Assembly (NCBI RefSeq): GCF_000735435.1
Contig: NZ_JMPP01000003.1
Span: 88,539 to 152,538, forward strand
DNA from: Klebsiella planticola ATCC 33531
GTDB taxonomy: Bacteria; Pseudomonadota; Gammaproteobacteria; Enterobacterales; Enterobacteriaceae
Length of the DNA: 64,000 bases
Direction of reading: 5' to 3'
Shown here: piece after piece, positions 51,302 to 62,655 of the stretch
Position numbering within the stretch: position 1 is the stretch's first letter
How the letters are laid out: each line of letters opens with the position of its first letter
Made by a program: the position numbers and the translations under genes
Notes under the pieces: model-generated
What the model was told of the DNA's origin: nothing
Seen by the model: only the letters and a program-made list of their open reading frames with translations
The model's database searches: none

Positions 51302-51534
51302 AAGCTCTTCCTCTGTTAAAAGTACATCTCACTACATCAGAGCAGCATCATGCCGCTTTTTAAATGTCCCAGTGTCGCTATAGATATGCTAACCAGACAA
51401 CGCCAAACGTGCCACGTCCTGGACATTTTTTTACTCTTCTGTGAATCCCATCGCCTCTCTGGGCTTAACGCGTGAAAAAGGCTACACTTCGCCTTTGAAA
51501 ACTATTCATCAAAATAAAAGAGGCGAAGTCCACC

Positions 51535-53202
51535 GTGGCTCAATTCGTTTATACCATGCATCGTGTCGGCAAAGTGGTTCCGCCGAAACGTCATATTTTG
51601 AAAAATATCTCCCTGAGCTTCTTCCCTGGCGCGAAGATCGGCGTTCTCGGTCTGAACGGTGCCGGTAAATCTACCCTGTTACGTATTATGGCCGGCATCG
51701 ATACCGACATCGAAGGCGAAGCCCGCCCGCAGCCTGGCCTGAAAATTGGCTATCTGCCGCAGGAACCGCAGCTGAACCCGGAGCAGACCGTACGTGAGTC
51801 GGTAGAAGAAGCGGTAGCCGAAGTGGTTAACGCGCTGAAAGGCCTGGATGAGGTGTATGCCAAATACGCTGAGCCAGACGCCGACTTCGATAAACTCGCG
51901 GCGCAGCAGGGCAAGTTTGAAGAGATCATTCAGGCTCACGACGGCCATAACCTGAACGTGCAGCTGGAACGTGCGGCCGATGCCCTGCGTCTGCCGGACT
52001 GGGATGCGAAAATCGCCAACCTGTCCGGTGGTGAACGCCGCCGCGTGGCGCTGTGCCGCCTGCTGCTGGAAAAACCAGACATGCTGCTGCTCGACGAACC
52101 GACCAACCACCTGGATGCTGAATCCGTGGCCTGGCTGGAACGTTTCCTGCACGACTTCGAAGGGACCGTCGTGGCGATTACCCACGACCGTTACTTCCTC
52201 GATAACGTGGCCGGCTGGATCCTCGAACTGGACCGCGGCGAAGGGATTCCGTGGGAAGGCAACTACTCCTCCTGGCTGGAGCAGAAAGATCAGCGTCTGG
52301 CGCAGGAAGCCTCTCAGGAAGCGGCGCGCCGCAAATCCATCGAGAAAGAGCTGGAGTGGGTACGCCAGGGCGCGAAAGGCCGTCAGTCTAAGGGCAAAGC
52401 CCGTCTGGCGCGCTTTGAAGAGCTTAACAACGTTGAATACCAGAAGCGTAACGAAACCAACGAACTGTTTATTCCGCCTGGAGCCCGTCTGGGGGATAAA
52501 GTGGTTGAAGTCAGCAACCTGCGTAAGTCTTACGGCGACCGCGTGCTGATTGACGATCTGACCTTCTCGGTACCGAAAGGGGCAATCGTCGGGATTATCG
52601 GGCCTAACGGCGCCGGTAAATCGACCCTGTTCCGCATGATGTCCGGTCAGGAACAGCCTGATGCCGGTTCTATTACCCTGGGTGAAACCGTGAAGCTGGC
52701 TTCCGTCGATCAGTTCCGCGACGCGATGGATAACAGCAAAACCGTCTGGGAAGAAGTCTCCGGCGGGCTGGATATCATGAAGATCGGCAACACCGAAATG
52801 CCTAGCCGCGCCTACGTCGGTCGCTTTAACTTTAAAGGCGTCGACCAGGGTAAACGCGTGGGCGAACTTTCCGGCGGTGAGCGCGGTCGTCTGCACCTCG
52901 CGAAGCTGCTGCAGGTTGGCGGTAACGTGCTGCTGCTCGATGAACCGACCAACGACCTGGATATCGAAACCCTGCGCGCGTTAGAAAACGCCCTGCTGGA
53001 GTTCCCGGGATGTGCGATGGTTATCTCGCACGACCGTTGGTTCCTCGACCGTATCGCGACCCACATTCTGGATTACCAGGATGAAGGTAAAGTCGAATTC
53101 TTCGAAGGTAACTTCACCGAGTACGAAGAGTACAAGAAACGCACCCTCGGCGCCGATGCGCTGGAGCCAAAGCGTATCAAGTACAAGCGTATTGCGAAGT
53201 AA
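51535..53202 (+). CDS. ettA: energy-dependent translational throttle protein EttA (ABC-F)
   Basis: A 555-residue ABC-F protein, the E. coli length, with two nucleotide-binding domains and no membrane segment. Walker A motifs are GLNGAGKST (39-47) and GPNGAGKST (near 356); signatures are LSGGERRRVALCR and LSGGERGRLHLAK. The P-site tRNA-interaction linker lies between them (ERKSIEKELEWVRQGAKGRQ region). It binds the ribosomal E site and gates the first elongation steps according to ATP/ADP. The start is GTG at 51535. A strong terminator follows. Confidence 0.97.
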   Translation: MAQFVYTMHRVGKVVPPKRHILKNISLSFFPGAKIGVLGLNGAGKSTLLRIMAGIDTDIEGEARPQPGLKIGYLPQEPQLNPEQTVRESVEEAVAEVVNALKGLDEVYAKYAEPDADFDKLAAQQGKFEEIIQAHDGHNLNVQLERAADALRLPDWDAKIANLSGGERRRVALCRLLLEKPDMLLLDEPTNHLDAESVAWLERFLHDFEGTVVAITHDRYFLDNVAGWILELDRGEGIPWEGNYSSWLEQKDQRLAQEASQEAARRKSIEKELEWVRQGAKGRQSKGKARLARFEELNNVEYQKRNETNELFIPPGARLGDKVVEVSNLRKSYGDRVLIDDLTFSVPKGAIVGIIGPNGAGKSTLFRMMSGQEQPDAGSITLGETVKLASVDQFRDAMDNSKTVWEEVSGGLDIMKIGNTEMPSRAYVGRFNFKGVDQGKRVGELSGGERGRLHLAKLLQVGGNVLLLDEPTNDLDIETLRALENALLEFPGCAMVISHDRWFLDRIATHILDYQDEGKVEFFEGNFTEYEEYKKRTLGADALEPKRIKYKRIAK

Positions 53203-53203
53203 T

Positions 53204-53236
53204 AAAAACGGGTGGCCCAGGCCACCCGTTTTTTTA
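53204..53236. terminator. rho-independent terminator after ettA
   Basis: ACGGGTGGCC and GGCCACCCGT form a perfect 10-bp stem with a 2-base loop, flanked by A-rich and T-rich tracts; it can serve ettA and the convergent nadR. Confidence 0.93.
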
Positions 53237-53270
53237 TGCTCAGCGCGCGCCAGAACTCCTCTGGCGGTGG

Positions 53271-54503
53271 TTAGCCCGGCTCACCCATCAGCTGCTTGAC
53301 CAAATCAACGCAGCGCAGAAAGCGCGTGTCGTAATCCGACTCTTTCACATGCACAAAGTCGATCTCATTTTCTTTGAGCAGCGACACCAGCAGCGTCTGG
53401 AACTCCTTGCGATCCACCGAACTGCCGAGGCTACGTAAACCATCGGCCACCCACGGGGTATTGTTCTCCAGCAGAATCACCAGATCAAAACGGTACTCAT
53501 CGATCAGCGCCTGCACGAAGGGATGTTCACGCCCTTCATACTTCAGGCAAAAGGCCTGGGTGCTGACGAAATCGGTGTCGATAAACGCCACCTTATTGGC
53601 ATATTTAACCGCAAAATCAATATACTGCGCGTGGCCAAGCGCAATTTTGTCATAGTCGGAATACTGCAGCGCCATCTCATCGCCGCCGAGGTGCGAGAAG
53701 ACGTAATCGCGACCATACTCCCAAGCGCTGGTGGTGTTAAAGATATTCGCGAGCTTATTGACCAGCGTCGATTTCCCGCTCGATTCGCCGCCAAGAATCG
53801 CCACCGTACGCACGAAGAACGGTTTCACTTCCGTCGGGATGTACTCCCAGTAGCGGAACGGGTTTTCACGGATCTGTCCGCCGCTGATGCTCATAAAGGT
53901 TCGTTTCGGATCGATCAGCACGGTTTCGATCGCCAGATGCTGCAGATATTGCTGCGCATCCGCCTCTTCCGAGGTGTAGATCCAGTTCGGCTGGATCCCT
54001 TTATCGCTCATAAATGCGCGGATTCCGCGGCTCCAGACGTCCCAGCCGTGGGGATAAGGTTCCATCCCCTCTTCATTAAACGCATGAATACGGATATTTT
54101 TCTGATATTTGAAGGTTTGCAGCAGCCAGCGCAGACGATCGGATACCGTCGGCTGTTGCGACATCGCGCTGTCTTCAAACAGCTGACGATCGCGCGTATC
54201 GTCGTAACCCATGATGATATGCAGCTCATCCACCTGGCTACAGGCGCGCTGAATCAGATAGATATGTCCGGTGTGCAGCGGATAGAACTTACCAAATACC
54301 ACGCCGACGCTCTTTTGCCGACGCGGGAATTCCAGGCCAAGAAAACGGTGCAGGGCTTCCAGCTTCTGCGCGCTTGGGCTTTTGATTTTGGCATTCAGCA
54401 GCTGGCTCAAATAGCCTTTGGTCATTCCGCTGGCTTCCGCGACCTGTTGCAGCGTACAGCCCTTTTGCTTAATCGCGGTTTTGAGATAGTCGAAAGATGA
54501 CAC
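53271..54503 (-). CDS. nadR: trifunctional NAD regulator / NMN adenylyltransferase / ribosylnicotinamide kinase
   Basis: A 410-residue protein, the E. coli length. The N-terminal helix-turn-helix (residues 15-40, GMTKGYLSQLL) represses NAD genes. A weak NMN adenylyltransferase domain has GKFYPLHTGH at 71-80. A C-terminal nicotinamide riboside kinase has the P-loop GGESSGKST. I set the start at the GTG at 54503 (M-SSFDYLKTAIKQ), preceded by AGGAGG at 5 nt; the open frame extends 31 codons upstream but without family similarity. It lies 148 bp downstream of radA on the same strand. Confidence 0.97.
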   Translation of the reverse strand: MSSFDYLKTAIKQKGCTLQQVAEASGMTKGYLSQLLNAKIKSPSAQKLEALHRFLGLEFPRRQKSVGVVFGKFYPLHTGHIYLIQRACSQVDELHIIMGYDDTRDRQLFEDSAMSQQPTVSDRLRWLLQTFKYQKNIRIHAFNEEGMEPYPHGWDVWSRGIRAFMSDKGIQPNWIYTSEEADAQQYLQHLAIETVLIDPKRTFMSISGGQIRENPFRYWEYIPTEVKPFFVRTVAILGGESSGKSTLVNKLANIFNTTSAWEYGRDYVFSHLGGDEMALQYSDYDKIALGHAQYIDFAVKYANKVAFIDTDFVSTQAFCLKYEGREHPFVQALIDEYRFDLVILLENNTPWVADGLRSLGSSVDRKEFQTLLVSLLKENEIDFVHVKESDYDTRFLRCVDLVKQLMGEPG

Positions 54504-54651
54504 AAGAGCCTCCTGCTTTAGCAAAACTGAAGAAATACCCTGTTGGTTACGGGAAGCAGGCGAACGAAGCCCGATGAACGGAAGCAACTCAGCCATTCAT
54601 ACGGCCCCACGCGGCCAGCCCTCTGCCGCCGAACAGGCGGCGGGTATTTAA

Positions 54652-56034
54652 TTATAAGTCGTCAAACACGCTTAGCGCGTCTGAAAGCTTTTTCACACCA
54701 AAGATTTGCATCCCTTCTGGTGCTTTTTTCGGCACGTTGGCTGCCGGGACGATGGCGCGACGAAAACCATGTTTCGCCGCCTCGGAGATGCGCTCCTGGC
54801 CGCTGGGCACCGGACGGATTTCGCCGGACAGCCCCACTTCACCAAACACCACCAGATCGTGTGGCAGCGGACGATCGCGCAGACTGGAAACCATTGCCAG
54901 CAGCAGCGCCAGGTCGGCGCTGGTTTCCGCTACCTTCACCCCGCCGACGACGTTAACAAAAACGTCCTGATCGGCCATCTGCAGGCCGCCGTGACGGTGC
55001 AGTACCGCCAGCAAAATCGCCAGGCGATTCTGCTCCAGCCCTACCGCGACGCGACGCGGGTTAGACATCATTGAATGATCGACCAGCGCCTGAATCTCCA
55101 CCAGCAGAGGACGGGTGCCTTCCCAGACCACCATCACCGAGCTGCCGGAAGTCACTTCATCGCCGCGGCTGAGAAAAATCGCCGAAGGGTTACTGATTTC
55201 ACGCAGCCCCTGCTCGGTCATTGCGAACACCCCCAGCTCATTCACCGCGCCAAAGCGGTTTTTATGGCTGCGCAGGGTACGAAAGCGAGAATCGGCATCG
55301 CCATCCAGCAGCACCGAGCAGTCAATACAGTGCTCCAGCACCTTTGGCCCGGCCAGCGAGCCATCTTTGGTCACATGACCGACCATGATGATCGCGACAT
55401 CGCGCGTTTTCGCAAAACGGGTCAGATAAGCCGCCGTTTCGCGTACCTGGGCGACGCTGCCCGGCGACGACTGAACGTCAGCCATATGCATCACCTGGAT
55501 CGAGTCGATAACCATCAGCTGCGGCTTTTCGTCATCGGCTATCTGGCAGATTTGTTCAATGCTGGTCTCGGAGAGCATATTGAGATTAGCGGTCGGCAGC
55601 CCCAGGCGATGAGCGCGCATCGCCACCTGCTGCAACGACTCTTCCCCGGTGACGTACAGCGTTTTCATGTTTTCCGACAGGCGGCACAGCGTCTGCAGCA
55701 GCAGCGTCGATTTACCCGCCCCCGGACTGCCGCCAATCAGAATGGCGCTGCCCGGCACCACGCCACCGCCGAGCACGCGGTCAAACTCTTTAAAACCGGT
55801 GGAGAAACGCGGTAGCGCCTCAAGGCTGATCTCCGACAGCTTTTGCACCTTCGACGCGCCGGCATTCCCGGCGTAGCCCGTCAGACGCTCGTTTCTCGCC
55901 ACCTGCGGCGAAGCGGCAATACGCACCTCGGTGATGGTATTCCAGGCATGACAGGCGCTGCACTGCCCCTGCCAGCGCGGGTAATCCGCACCACATTCAT
56001 TACAGACAAATGCGCGTTTTGGAGCTTTCGCCAC
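54652..56034 (-). CDS. radA: DNA repair protein RadA (Sms)
   Basis: A 460-residue RecA-like helicase, the E. coli length, that promotes branch migration of recombination intermediates. The N-terminal zinc finger is Cys11, Cys14, Cys25 and Cys28 (CNECG and CSACH). The Walker A motif is GGSPGAGKST near residue 98, the RadA-specific motif is KNRFGAVNELGVF, and a Lon-like domain ends the protein. It follows serB after 10 bp on the same strand, so the two are probably cotranscribed. Confidence 0.97.
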   Translation of the reverse strand: MAKAPKRAFVCNECGADYPRWQGQCSACHAWNTITEVRIAASPQVARNERLTGYAGNAGASKVQKLSEISLEALPRFSTGFKEFDRVLGGGVVPGSAILIGGSPGAGKSTLLLQTLCRLSENMKTLYVTGEESLQQVAMRAHRLGLPTANLNMLSETSIEQICQIADDEKPQLMVIDSIQVMHMADVQSSPGSVAQVRETAAYLTRFAKTRDVAIIMVGHVTKDGSLAGPKVLEHCIDCSVLLDGDADSRFRTLRSHKNRFGAVNELGVFAMTEQGLREISNPSAIFLSRGDEVTSGSSVMVVWEGTRPLLVEIQALVDHSMMSNPRRVAVGLEQNRLAILLAVLHRHGGLQMADQDVFVNVVGGVKVAETSADLALLLAMVSSLRDRPLPHDLVVFGEVGLSGEIRPVPSGQERISEAAKHGFRRAIVPAANVPKKAPEGMQIFGVKKLSDALSVFDDL

Positions 56035-56044
56035 GTGTTACCTC

Positions 56045-57016
56045 TTACTTTTGATTCATGCTGCCTGAGAGAATACAGAAGACTCCCATCAGGTCAGCGT
56101 GACGGATCGTCACTTCCGCCTGCTCATTCACTTTTGGCTTAGCATGATACGCGATCCCCAGCCCCGCCGCTTTGATCATCGGAAGATCGTTGGCGCCATC
56201 GCCGATCGCCACGGTCTGCGCCGGCGGGATTGCATATTTTTCCGCCAGTTTTCGCAGCGTGGCGGCTTTATATTTGGCATCGACAATATCGCCAATGACG
56301 TTTCCGGTCAGCTTGCCGTCCATAATCTCCAGCTCATTAGCGACCACGGCGTCAAGATGCAGCTTGTCGCGCAGGTATTCGGCGAAGAAGGTGAATCCGC
56401 CGGAGGCAATCGCGACTTTCCAGCCCAGCGTCTCCAGCTTCAGCACCAGCTGCGCCAGCCCCGGCATCAGCGGTAGCGATTCACGTACCTGCAGCAGAAT
56501 ATTGGCATCGGCATCTTTCAACGTCGCCACCCGCTGACGCAGGCTGGCGGTGAAGTCCAGCTCACCGCGCATCGCCCGTTCGGTCACTTCCGACACCATT
56601 TCGCCGGTTCCGGCCAGTTTGGCGATTTCGTCAATGCACTCGATTTGAATCGCCGTGGAGTCCATATCCATCACCAGCAGCCCAGGCGTGCGCAGATGCG
56701 GGATTTTCCCCAGCGGGGCGACATCCAGCCCCGCTTCGTGCGCCAGCCGGGTTGCCCGCAGCGTCAGAGAGCCCGCCAGACGAATAACCTGATAATCTTC
56801 GACAACCCAGGAGGCAACGATAACCAGCGCCGCTCCCAGCTCACGCTGCCAGGCCGTCAGCCGGCGTTTATCAAGGCCGCGCCCGTAGAGCAGCCAGCCG
56901 CTGCGTCCGGCATGATAATCCAGCGGCATGACCTCATCACCGCTCAGCGAAAGCGGTAATCCAGGCCACAGGGAAACATCTTCGGGCAGATCGCACCAGG
57001 TCAAACTGTTTGGCAT
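56045..57016 (-). CDS. serB: phosphoserine phosphatase
   Basis: A 323-residue HAD-family phosphatase (322 in E. coli) that performs the last step of serine synthesis. The catalytic motif MDMDSTAIQIECIDE puts the nucleophile Asp117 and Asp119 in place; IASGGFTFFAE and IGDGANDLPMI are motifs II and III. The N-terminal ~110 residues form a regulatory region. The start MPNSLTWCDLPEDVS at 57016 matches the family. It is divergent from ytjB by 103 bp and is followed by radA. Confidence 0.97.
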   Translation of the reverse strand: MPNSLTWCDLPEDVSLWPGLPLSLSGDEVMPLDYHAGRSGWLLYGRGLDKRRLTAWQRELGAALVIVASWVVEDYQVIRLAGSLTLRATRLAHEAGLDVAPLGKIPHLRTPGLLVMDMDSTAIQIECIDEIAKLAGTGEMVSEVTERAMRGELDFTASLRQRVATLKDADANILLQVRESLPLMPGLAQLVLKLETLGWKVAIASGGFTFFAEYLRDKLHLDAVVANELEIMDGKLTGNVIGDIVDAKYKAATLRKLAEKYAIPPAQTVAIGDGANDLPMIKAAGLGIAYHAKPKVNEQAEVTIRHADLMGVFCILSGSMNQK

Positions 57017-57119
57017 TACGGCTCCACATTTCTTTATTCAGGCCAGGAAAATAACGCATGAGGCTACCTTGTAACCAGCGCTTCTGGCAACATTAAGCTG
57101 TAAATATTAAAGGTGGAAT

Positions 57120-57761
57120 ATGGTACGCGCAAAACTGAAATTCCGACTGCATCGCGCCGTCATTGTTCTTATCTGCCTCGCGCTTCTCGTTGCCCTGATG
57201 CAGGGAGCGTCGTGGTTCAGCCAGAACAGCCAAAAGCAACGTAATCCACAGTTAGAAGAACTGGCTCGCACCCTTGCGCAGCAGGTTACGCTGAATCTGG
57301 CGCCAATGATGCGCAGCGAGACCCCTGATGAAAAACGGATCGGTGAGCTGCTGGAGCTGCTGACCCGCCAGAGCCGGGTCCTCGATGCCGGAGTCTATGA
57401 TGACCAGGGCGATCTGGTCGCTCGCTCGGGCGAAGGGGTCAACGTGCGCGACAGGCTGGCGCTGGACGGCAAAAAAGCGGGCGGTTACTTCAATCAGCAG
57501 ATCGTGGAGCCGATTCAGGGTAAAAACGGGCCGCTGGGCTACCTGCGCCTGACGCTGGATACCCATACGTTAGCCACCGAGGCGAAACAGGTGGATAATA
57601 CCACCAATATTTTACGTCTGATGCTGCTGCTGTCACTGGCTATCGGCGTGGTGCTGACCCGCACGCTGCTGCAGGGCAAGCGCACCCGCTGGCAGCAATC
57701 GCCCTTCCTGCTCACCGCCAATAAGCCGGTGCAGGACGAAGACAAAGATGAATCAGAATAA
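57120..57761 (+). CDS. ytjB: YtjB/AhpA (SMP) family membrane protein
   Basis: A 213-residue inner-membrane protein of the SMP/AhpA family, matching E. coli YtjB. Two membrane helices are visible (about residues 13-32 and 157-178) enclosing a periplasmic domain with [19 protein letters not shown]. Function is not well defined. It starts just upstream of lplA (12 bp gap), so they form an operon, and is divergent from serB. Confidence 0.92.
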   Translation: MVRAKLKFRLHRAVIVLICLALLVALMQGASWFSQNSQKQRNPQLEELARTLAQQVTLNLAPMMRSETPDEKRIGELLELLTRQSRVLDAGVYDDQGDLVARSGEGVNVRDRLALDGKKAGGYFNQQIVEPIQGKNGPLGYLRLTLDTHTLATEAKQVDNTTNILRLMLLLSLAIGVVLTRTLLQGKRTRWQQSPFLLTANKPVQDEDKDESE

Positions 57762-57772
57762 GGAAATCGCTG

Positions 57773-58789
57773 ATGTCGACGCTACGCCTGCTGCTCTCAG
57801 ATTCTACGGATCCCTGGTTCAACCTCGCGGTTGAAGAGTGTATTTTCCGCCAGATGCCCGCCACCCAGCGCGTGCTGTTCCTGTGGCGCAATGCCGACAC
57901 GGTGGTCATTGGGCGGGCGCAAAACCCGTGGAAAGAGTGCAACACCCGCCGGATGGAAGAGGATAACGTCCGTCTGGCCCGCCGCAGCAGCGGCGGCGGC
58001 GCGGTATTCCACGATCTCGGCAACACCTGCTTTACCTTCATGGCAGGTAAACCCGAGTACGATAAAACCGTCTCCACCCGGATTGTACTGGCTGCGCTGG
58101 AGGCGCTGGGCGTCACGGCTGAAGCATCCGGGCGCAATGACCTGGTGGTCAAAACTGCCGAAGGCGATCGTAAAATCTCCGGTTCGGCCTACCGCGAAAC
58201 CCTTGACCGCGGTTTTCACCACGGAACGCTGCTGTTGAATGCCGATTTAAGTCGTCTGGCAAACTATCTCAACCCGGATAAAAAGAAGCTACAGGCGAAA
58301 GGTATCACTTCGGTACGCGGCCGCGTAGCCAATCTGGTTGAACTGCTGCCGGGTATTACGCACCAGCAGGTCTGCTCGGCGATTGAAGAGGCCTTTTTCG
58401 CCTACTACGGCGAGCGCGTCGCCGCGGAAGTGATTTCGCCCGATAAGACGCCGGATCTGCCGAACTTTGCCGAAACCTTCGCCCGCCAGAGCAGCTGGGC
58501 ATGGAATTTTGGCCAGGCGCCGGCCTTCTCGCACCTGCTGGATGAGCGCTTCGTCTGGGGTGGGGTTGAGCTGCACTTTGACGTTGAGAAAGGCCATATC
58601 ACCCGTGCGCAGGTCTTTACCGATAGCCTGAATCCGGCACCGCTGGAAACGCTGGCTACGCGATTGCAGGGATGCCCGTATCGTGCTGACGTGCTGCAGC
58701 AGGCGTGTGAAGCATTATTAGTGGATTTCCCGGAGCAGGAGAAAGAGCTGCGGGAGCTGTCGGCATGGATTGCCGGCGCGGTGCGCTGA
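57773..58789 (+). CDS. lplA: lipoate-protein ligase A
   Basis: A 338-residue enzyme, the E. coli length. It activates free lipoate with ATP and attaches it to lipoyl domains of pyruvate and 2-oxoglutarate dehydrogenases. The lipoate-binding loop [15 protein letters not shown] is near residues 70-84, and [10 protein letters not shown] carries the catalytic lysine region. The C-terminal ~90 residues form the accessory domain. It follows ytjB after 12 bp and is convergent with deoD across a repeat-rich gap. Confidence 0.97.
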   Translation: MSTLRLLLSDSTDPWFNLAVEECIFRQMPATQRVLFLWRNADTVVIGRAQNPWKECNTRRMEEDNVRLARRSSGGGAVFHDLGNTCFTFMAGKPEYDKTVSTRIVLAALEALGVTAEASGRNDLVVKTAEGDRKISGSAYRETLDRGFHHGTLLLNADLSRLANYLNPDKKKLQAKGITSVRGRVANLVELLPGITHQQVCSAIEEAFFAYYGERVAAEVISPDKTPDLPNFAETFARQSSWAWNFGQAPAFSHLLDERFVWGGVELHFDVEKGHITRAQVFTDSLNPAPLETLATRLQGCPYRADVLQQACEALLVDFPEQEKELRELSAWIAGAVR

Positions 58790-58796
58790 TAAAAAA

Positions 58797-58828
58797 GCCG
58801 GATGGCGGCTACGCCTTATCCGGCCTAC
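58797..58828. repeat. REP unit at the start of the lplA-deoD repeat array
   Basis: GCCGGATGGCGGCTACGCCT followed by TATCCGGCCTAC is a near-consensus enterobacterial REP sequence, 8 bp past the lplA stop. Confidence 0.9.
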
Positions 58829-59044
58829 AGATTCCGCACGGTTTGATTGACCGCTCAGCGCGAGACTCGCGTTTACGCCCTATCCGGCCGACAGATTCCG
58901 CACGGTTTGATTGACCGCTCAGCGCGAGACTAGCGTTTACGCCCTATCCGGCCGACAGATTTCGCACGGTTTGATTGACCGCTCAGCGCGAGACTAGCGG
59001 TTACGCCCTATCCGGCCGACAGATTTCGCACGGTTTGATTGACC
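58827..59044. repeat. 64-bp tandem repeats, three full copies and a partial fourth
   Basis: Units begin with ACAGATT at 58827, 58891, 58955 and 59019, exactly 64 bp apart. Each includes CGCACGGTTTGATTGACC, a middle block CTCAGCGCGAGACT, and a REP-like end ACGCCCTATCCGGCCGAC. Copies differ at only a few bases. The fourth stops after about 26 bp and runs into an inverted REP half (59043-59067, CCCGGTAAGCGCAGCGCCAC). No open frame is present. Confidence 0.93.
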
Positions 59045-59077
59045 CGGTAAGCGCAGCGCCACCGGGCAATACAACCT

Positions 59078-59797
59078 TTACTCTTTATCGCCCAGCAGAA
59101 CGGATTCCAGCGCGATTTTGATCATATCGTTGAACGTCGTCTGACGCTCAGCCGCGGTCGTTTGCTCATGCGTACGAATATGATCGGAAACGGTGCAGAT
59201 AGTCAGCGCTTTCGCCCCGAACTCCGCCGCTACGCCGTAGATACCGGCGGCTTCCATTTCCACGCCCAGGATGCCGTATTTTTCCATCACATCGAACATG
59301 GACGGATCCGGGGTATAGAACAGGTCTGCGGAGAAGATGTTGCCAACACGGGCATCAACGCCCAGCGCTTTTGCAGCATCAACCGCGTTACGCACCATGC
59401 CGAAGTCAGCGATAGCGGCGAAATCATGATCTTTAAAGCGCAGACGGTTAACTTTGGAGTCGGTGCACGCGCCCATGCCAATCACCACATCACGCAGTTT
59501 GACATCAGCACGTACCGCGCCGCAGGAGCCCACGCGAATAATCTTCTTCACGCCGAAATCGGTGATCAGCTCTTTGGTGTAGATGGAGCAGGACGGGATC
59601 CCCATGCCGTGGCCCATGACGGAGATCTTGCGGCCTTTATAGGTACCGGTGAAGCCCAGCATGCCGCGCACGTTGTTCACTTCGCGCACGTCTTCAAGGA
59701 AAGTTTCCGCGATGTGCTTCGCGCGCAGCGGGTCGCCCGGCATCAACACGACGTCAGCGAAATCACCCATTTCTGCATTAATATGAGGAGTTGCCAT
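59078..59797 (-). CDS. deoD: purine nucleoside phosphorylase
   Basis: A 239-residue enzyme, the E. coli length. It cleaves purine (deoxy)ribonucleosides with phosphate to base plus (deoxy)ribose 1-phosphate. The family block [17 protein letters not shown] is near residues 19-35 and [18 protein letters not shown] near 177-194 (ribose-binding Met/Glu). It is the last gene of deoCABD, 103 bp after deoB with a REP pair between. Confidence 0.98.
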   Translation of the reverse strand: MATPHINAEMGDFADVVLMPGDPLRAKHIAETFLEDVREVNNVRGMLGFTGTYKGRKISVMGHGMGIPSCSIYTKELITDFGVKKIIRVGSCGAVRADVKLRDVVIGMGACTDSKVNRLRFKDHDFAAIADFGMVRNAVDAAKALGVDARVGNIFSADLFYTPDPSMFDVMEKYGILGVEMEAAGIYGVAAEFGAKALTICTVSDHIRTHEQTTAAERQTTFNDMIKIALESVLLGDKE

Positions 59798-59824
59798 CTT
59801 CAGTTCCTTTTATATTGTTGTTTT

Positions 59825-59894
59825 TGCCGGGCGGCGGCTGCGCCTTACCCGGCCTACAAAACCACAGGCCCGGTCAGCATAGCGCCACCGGGCA
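59825..59894. repeat. REP/BIME pair between deoB and deoD
   Basis: GCCGGGCGGCGGCTGCGCCT followed by TACCCGGCCTAC and an inverted partner (GGCCCGGTCAGCATAGCGCC) fill most of the gap and can form a large hairpin within the deo transcript. Confidence 0.88.
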
Positions 59895-59900
59895 ATGACC

Positions 59901-61160
<1,260 letters not shown>

Positions 61161-61176
61161 TCAGATCAGTATACCG

Positions 61177-62499
61177 TTATTCGGTGATTCGGCGATAGAC
61201 CGTCGGGGTTTCTTTCGGCGCCTTATCGTCCAGTTTAATTGCCGCTTTAACGGCTTTCGCCGCATCCTGCCAGCTGGCTTCATCTTTGGCATGGATAACC
61301 GCGAGCGGACGCTGCCCGTCAACGCTGTCGCCCAGGCGCGCCATGTCGGTAAAGCCGACGCTATAGTCAATCGGATCGGACGCCTGGCGGCGACCGCCGC
61401 CCATCGACACCACCGCCATACCCAGCGCACGGGTGTCCATTTCAGCGACAAACCCTTCACCATCAGCGTAGACCGCTTTGCTCAGCATGGCGGTAGGCAG
61501 ATAGTTATCGTAGTTCTCGACGAAATCAGTCGGCCCTTTTTGCGCGGCAACCATCCGGCCAAAGACTTCCGCCGCTTTGCCGTTGTCCAGCACCGCCTGC
61601 AGTTTCGCCCGCGCGTCGGCGTCATCCTGGGCCAGCTTGCCGGAAATCAGCATTTCCACGCACAGCGCCATGGTCACATCAAACAGACGCGGATTGCGGT
61701 ATTCGCCGGTCAGGAAGCGAACCGCTTCACGGACTTCGACGGCATTACCGGCGCTGGATGCCAGCACCTGGTTCATATCGGTCAGCAGCGCGGTAGTACG
61801 CACGCCGGCACCGTTGGAAACGCCAACGATCGCTTCGGCAAGCGCTGCGGAGAGTTCGTAGGTCGGCATAAAGGCGCCGCTGCCTACTTTGACGTCCATC
61901 ACCAGCGCATCCAGGCCTTCCGCCAGTTTTTTCGCCAGAATCGAGGCGGTGATGAGCGGGATGGAATCCACCGTCGCGGTAATATCGCGAGTGGCATAGA
62001 AACGTTTGTCGGCAGGGGCCAGCGAACTGGTCTGCCCAATGATGGCGACGCCAACATCTTTAATAATGCCGCGGAAACGGGCGTCATCCGGGAAAATATC
62101 GAAACCTGGAATGGCTTCCAGTTTGTCGAGGGTGCCGCCGGTATGACCGAGGCCGCGCCCGGAGATCATCGGCACATAGCCGCCGCAGGCGGCGACCATC
62201 GGACCAAGCATCAGCGAAGTCACATCGCCCACGCCGCCGGTGGAGTGTTTATCGACAATCGGGCCATTCAGATTGAGGCTTTTCCAGTCCAGAACGGTTC
62301 CTGAATCCCGCATTGCCATGGTTAACGAGACGCGTTCTGGCATAGACATATCGTGGAAAAAGATGGTCATCGCCAGCGCCGCGATCTGCCCTTCAGAAAC
62401 GGTGTTATCGCGGATCCCGTTGATGAAAAAGCGAATTTCGTCATCGCTCAGCGCATGGCCATCACGTTTTTTACGAATAATTTCTTGTGCGAGAAACAA
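61177..62499 (-). CDS. deoA: thymidine phosphorylase
   Basis: A 440-residue enzyme, the E. coli length. It cleaves thymidine and deoxyuridine to base plus deoxyribose 1-phosphate. The pyrimidine phosphorylase signature is around [20 protein letters not shown] (residues 113-132), with the phosphate loop KHSTGGVGD at 84-92. It is the second gene of the deo operon, separated from deoC by 156 bp containing a long REP-type inverted repeat. Confidence 0.98.
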   Translation of the reverse strand: MFLAQEIIRKKRDGHALSDDEIRFFINGIRDNTVSEGQIAALAMTIFFHDMSMPERVSLTMAMRDSGTVLDWKSLNLNGPIVDKHSTGGVGDVTSLMLGPMVAACGGYVPMISGRGLGHTGGTLDKLEAIPGFDIFPDDARFRGIIKDVGVAIIGQTSSLAPADKRFYATRDITATVDSIPLITASILAKKLAEGLDALVMDVKVGSGAFMPTYELSAALAEAIVGVSNGAGVRTTALLTDMNQVLASSAGNAVEVREAVRFLTGEYRNPRLFDVTMALCVEMLISGKLAQDDADARAKLQAVLDNGKAAEVFGRMVAAQKGPTDFVENYDNYLPTAMLSKAVYADGEGFVAEMDTRALGMAVVSMGGGRRQASDPIDYSVGFTDMARLGDSVDGQRPLAVIHAKDEASWQDAAKAVKAAIKLDDKAPKETPTVYRRITE

Positions 62500-62565
62500 G
62501 GTAACCCCCTGAGGAATAAGGTCAAATTCGGCGGGCGGCGTTGTCTGCGCCCGCGCTAAGATCCT

Positions 62566-62638
62566 GTAGCCCGGCCGAGCGTCGCGACGCCGGGAATCTC
62601 CCGGGGTCGGCGCAGCTGCGCCTCCTCCGGGCTACGGT
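62566..62638. repeat. REP-type inverted repeat between deoC and deoA
   Basis: GTAGCCCGGCCGAGCGTCGC at the left and CTGCGCCTCCTCCGGGCTAC at the right are inverted partners around a CCGGGA/TCCCGGGG core, forming a long hairpin in the operon mRNA. Such elements can adjust relative expression of flanking genes. Confidence 0.85.
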
Positions 62639-62655
62639 TTTGTCGCCGTTACGCC

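Noticed and set aside
54504..54596. 31-residue N-terminal extension of nadR
   Set aside because: The in-frame upstream ATG has no family similarity downstream until the GTG, which has AGGAGG at ideal spacing and gives exactly 410 residues.
58827..59044. CRISPR-like array between lplA and deoD
   Set aside because: The whole 64-bp unit is repeated with almost no variation, so there are no unique spacers, and no cas gene is nearby.
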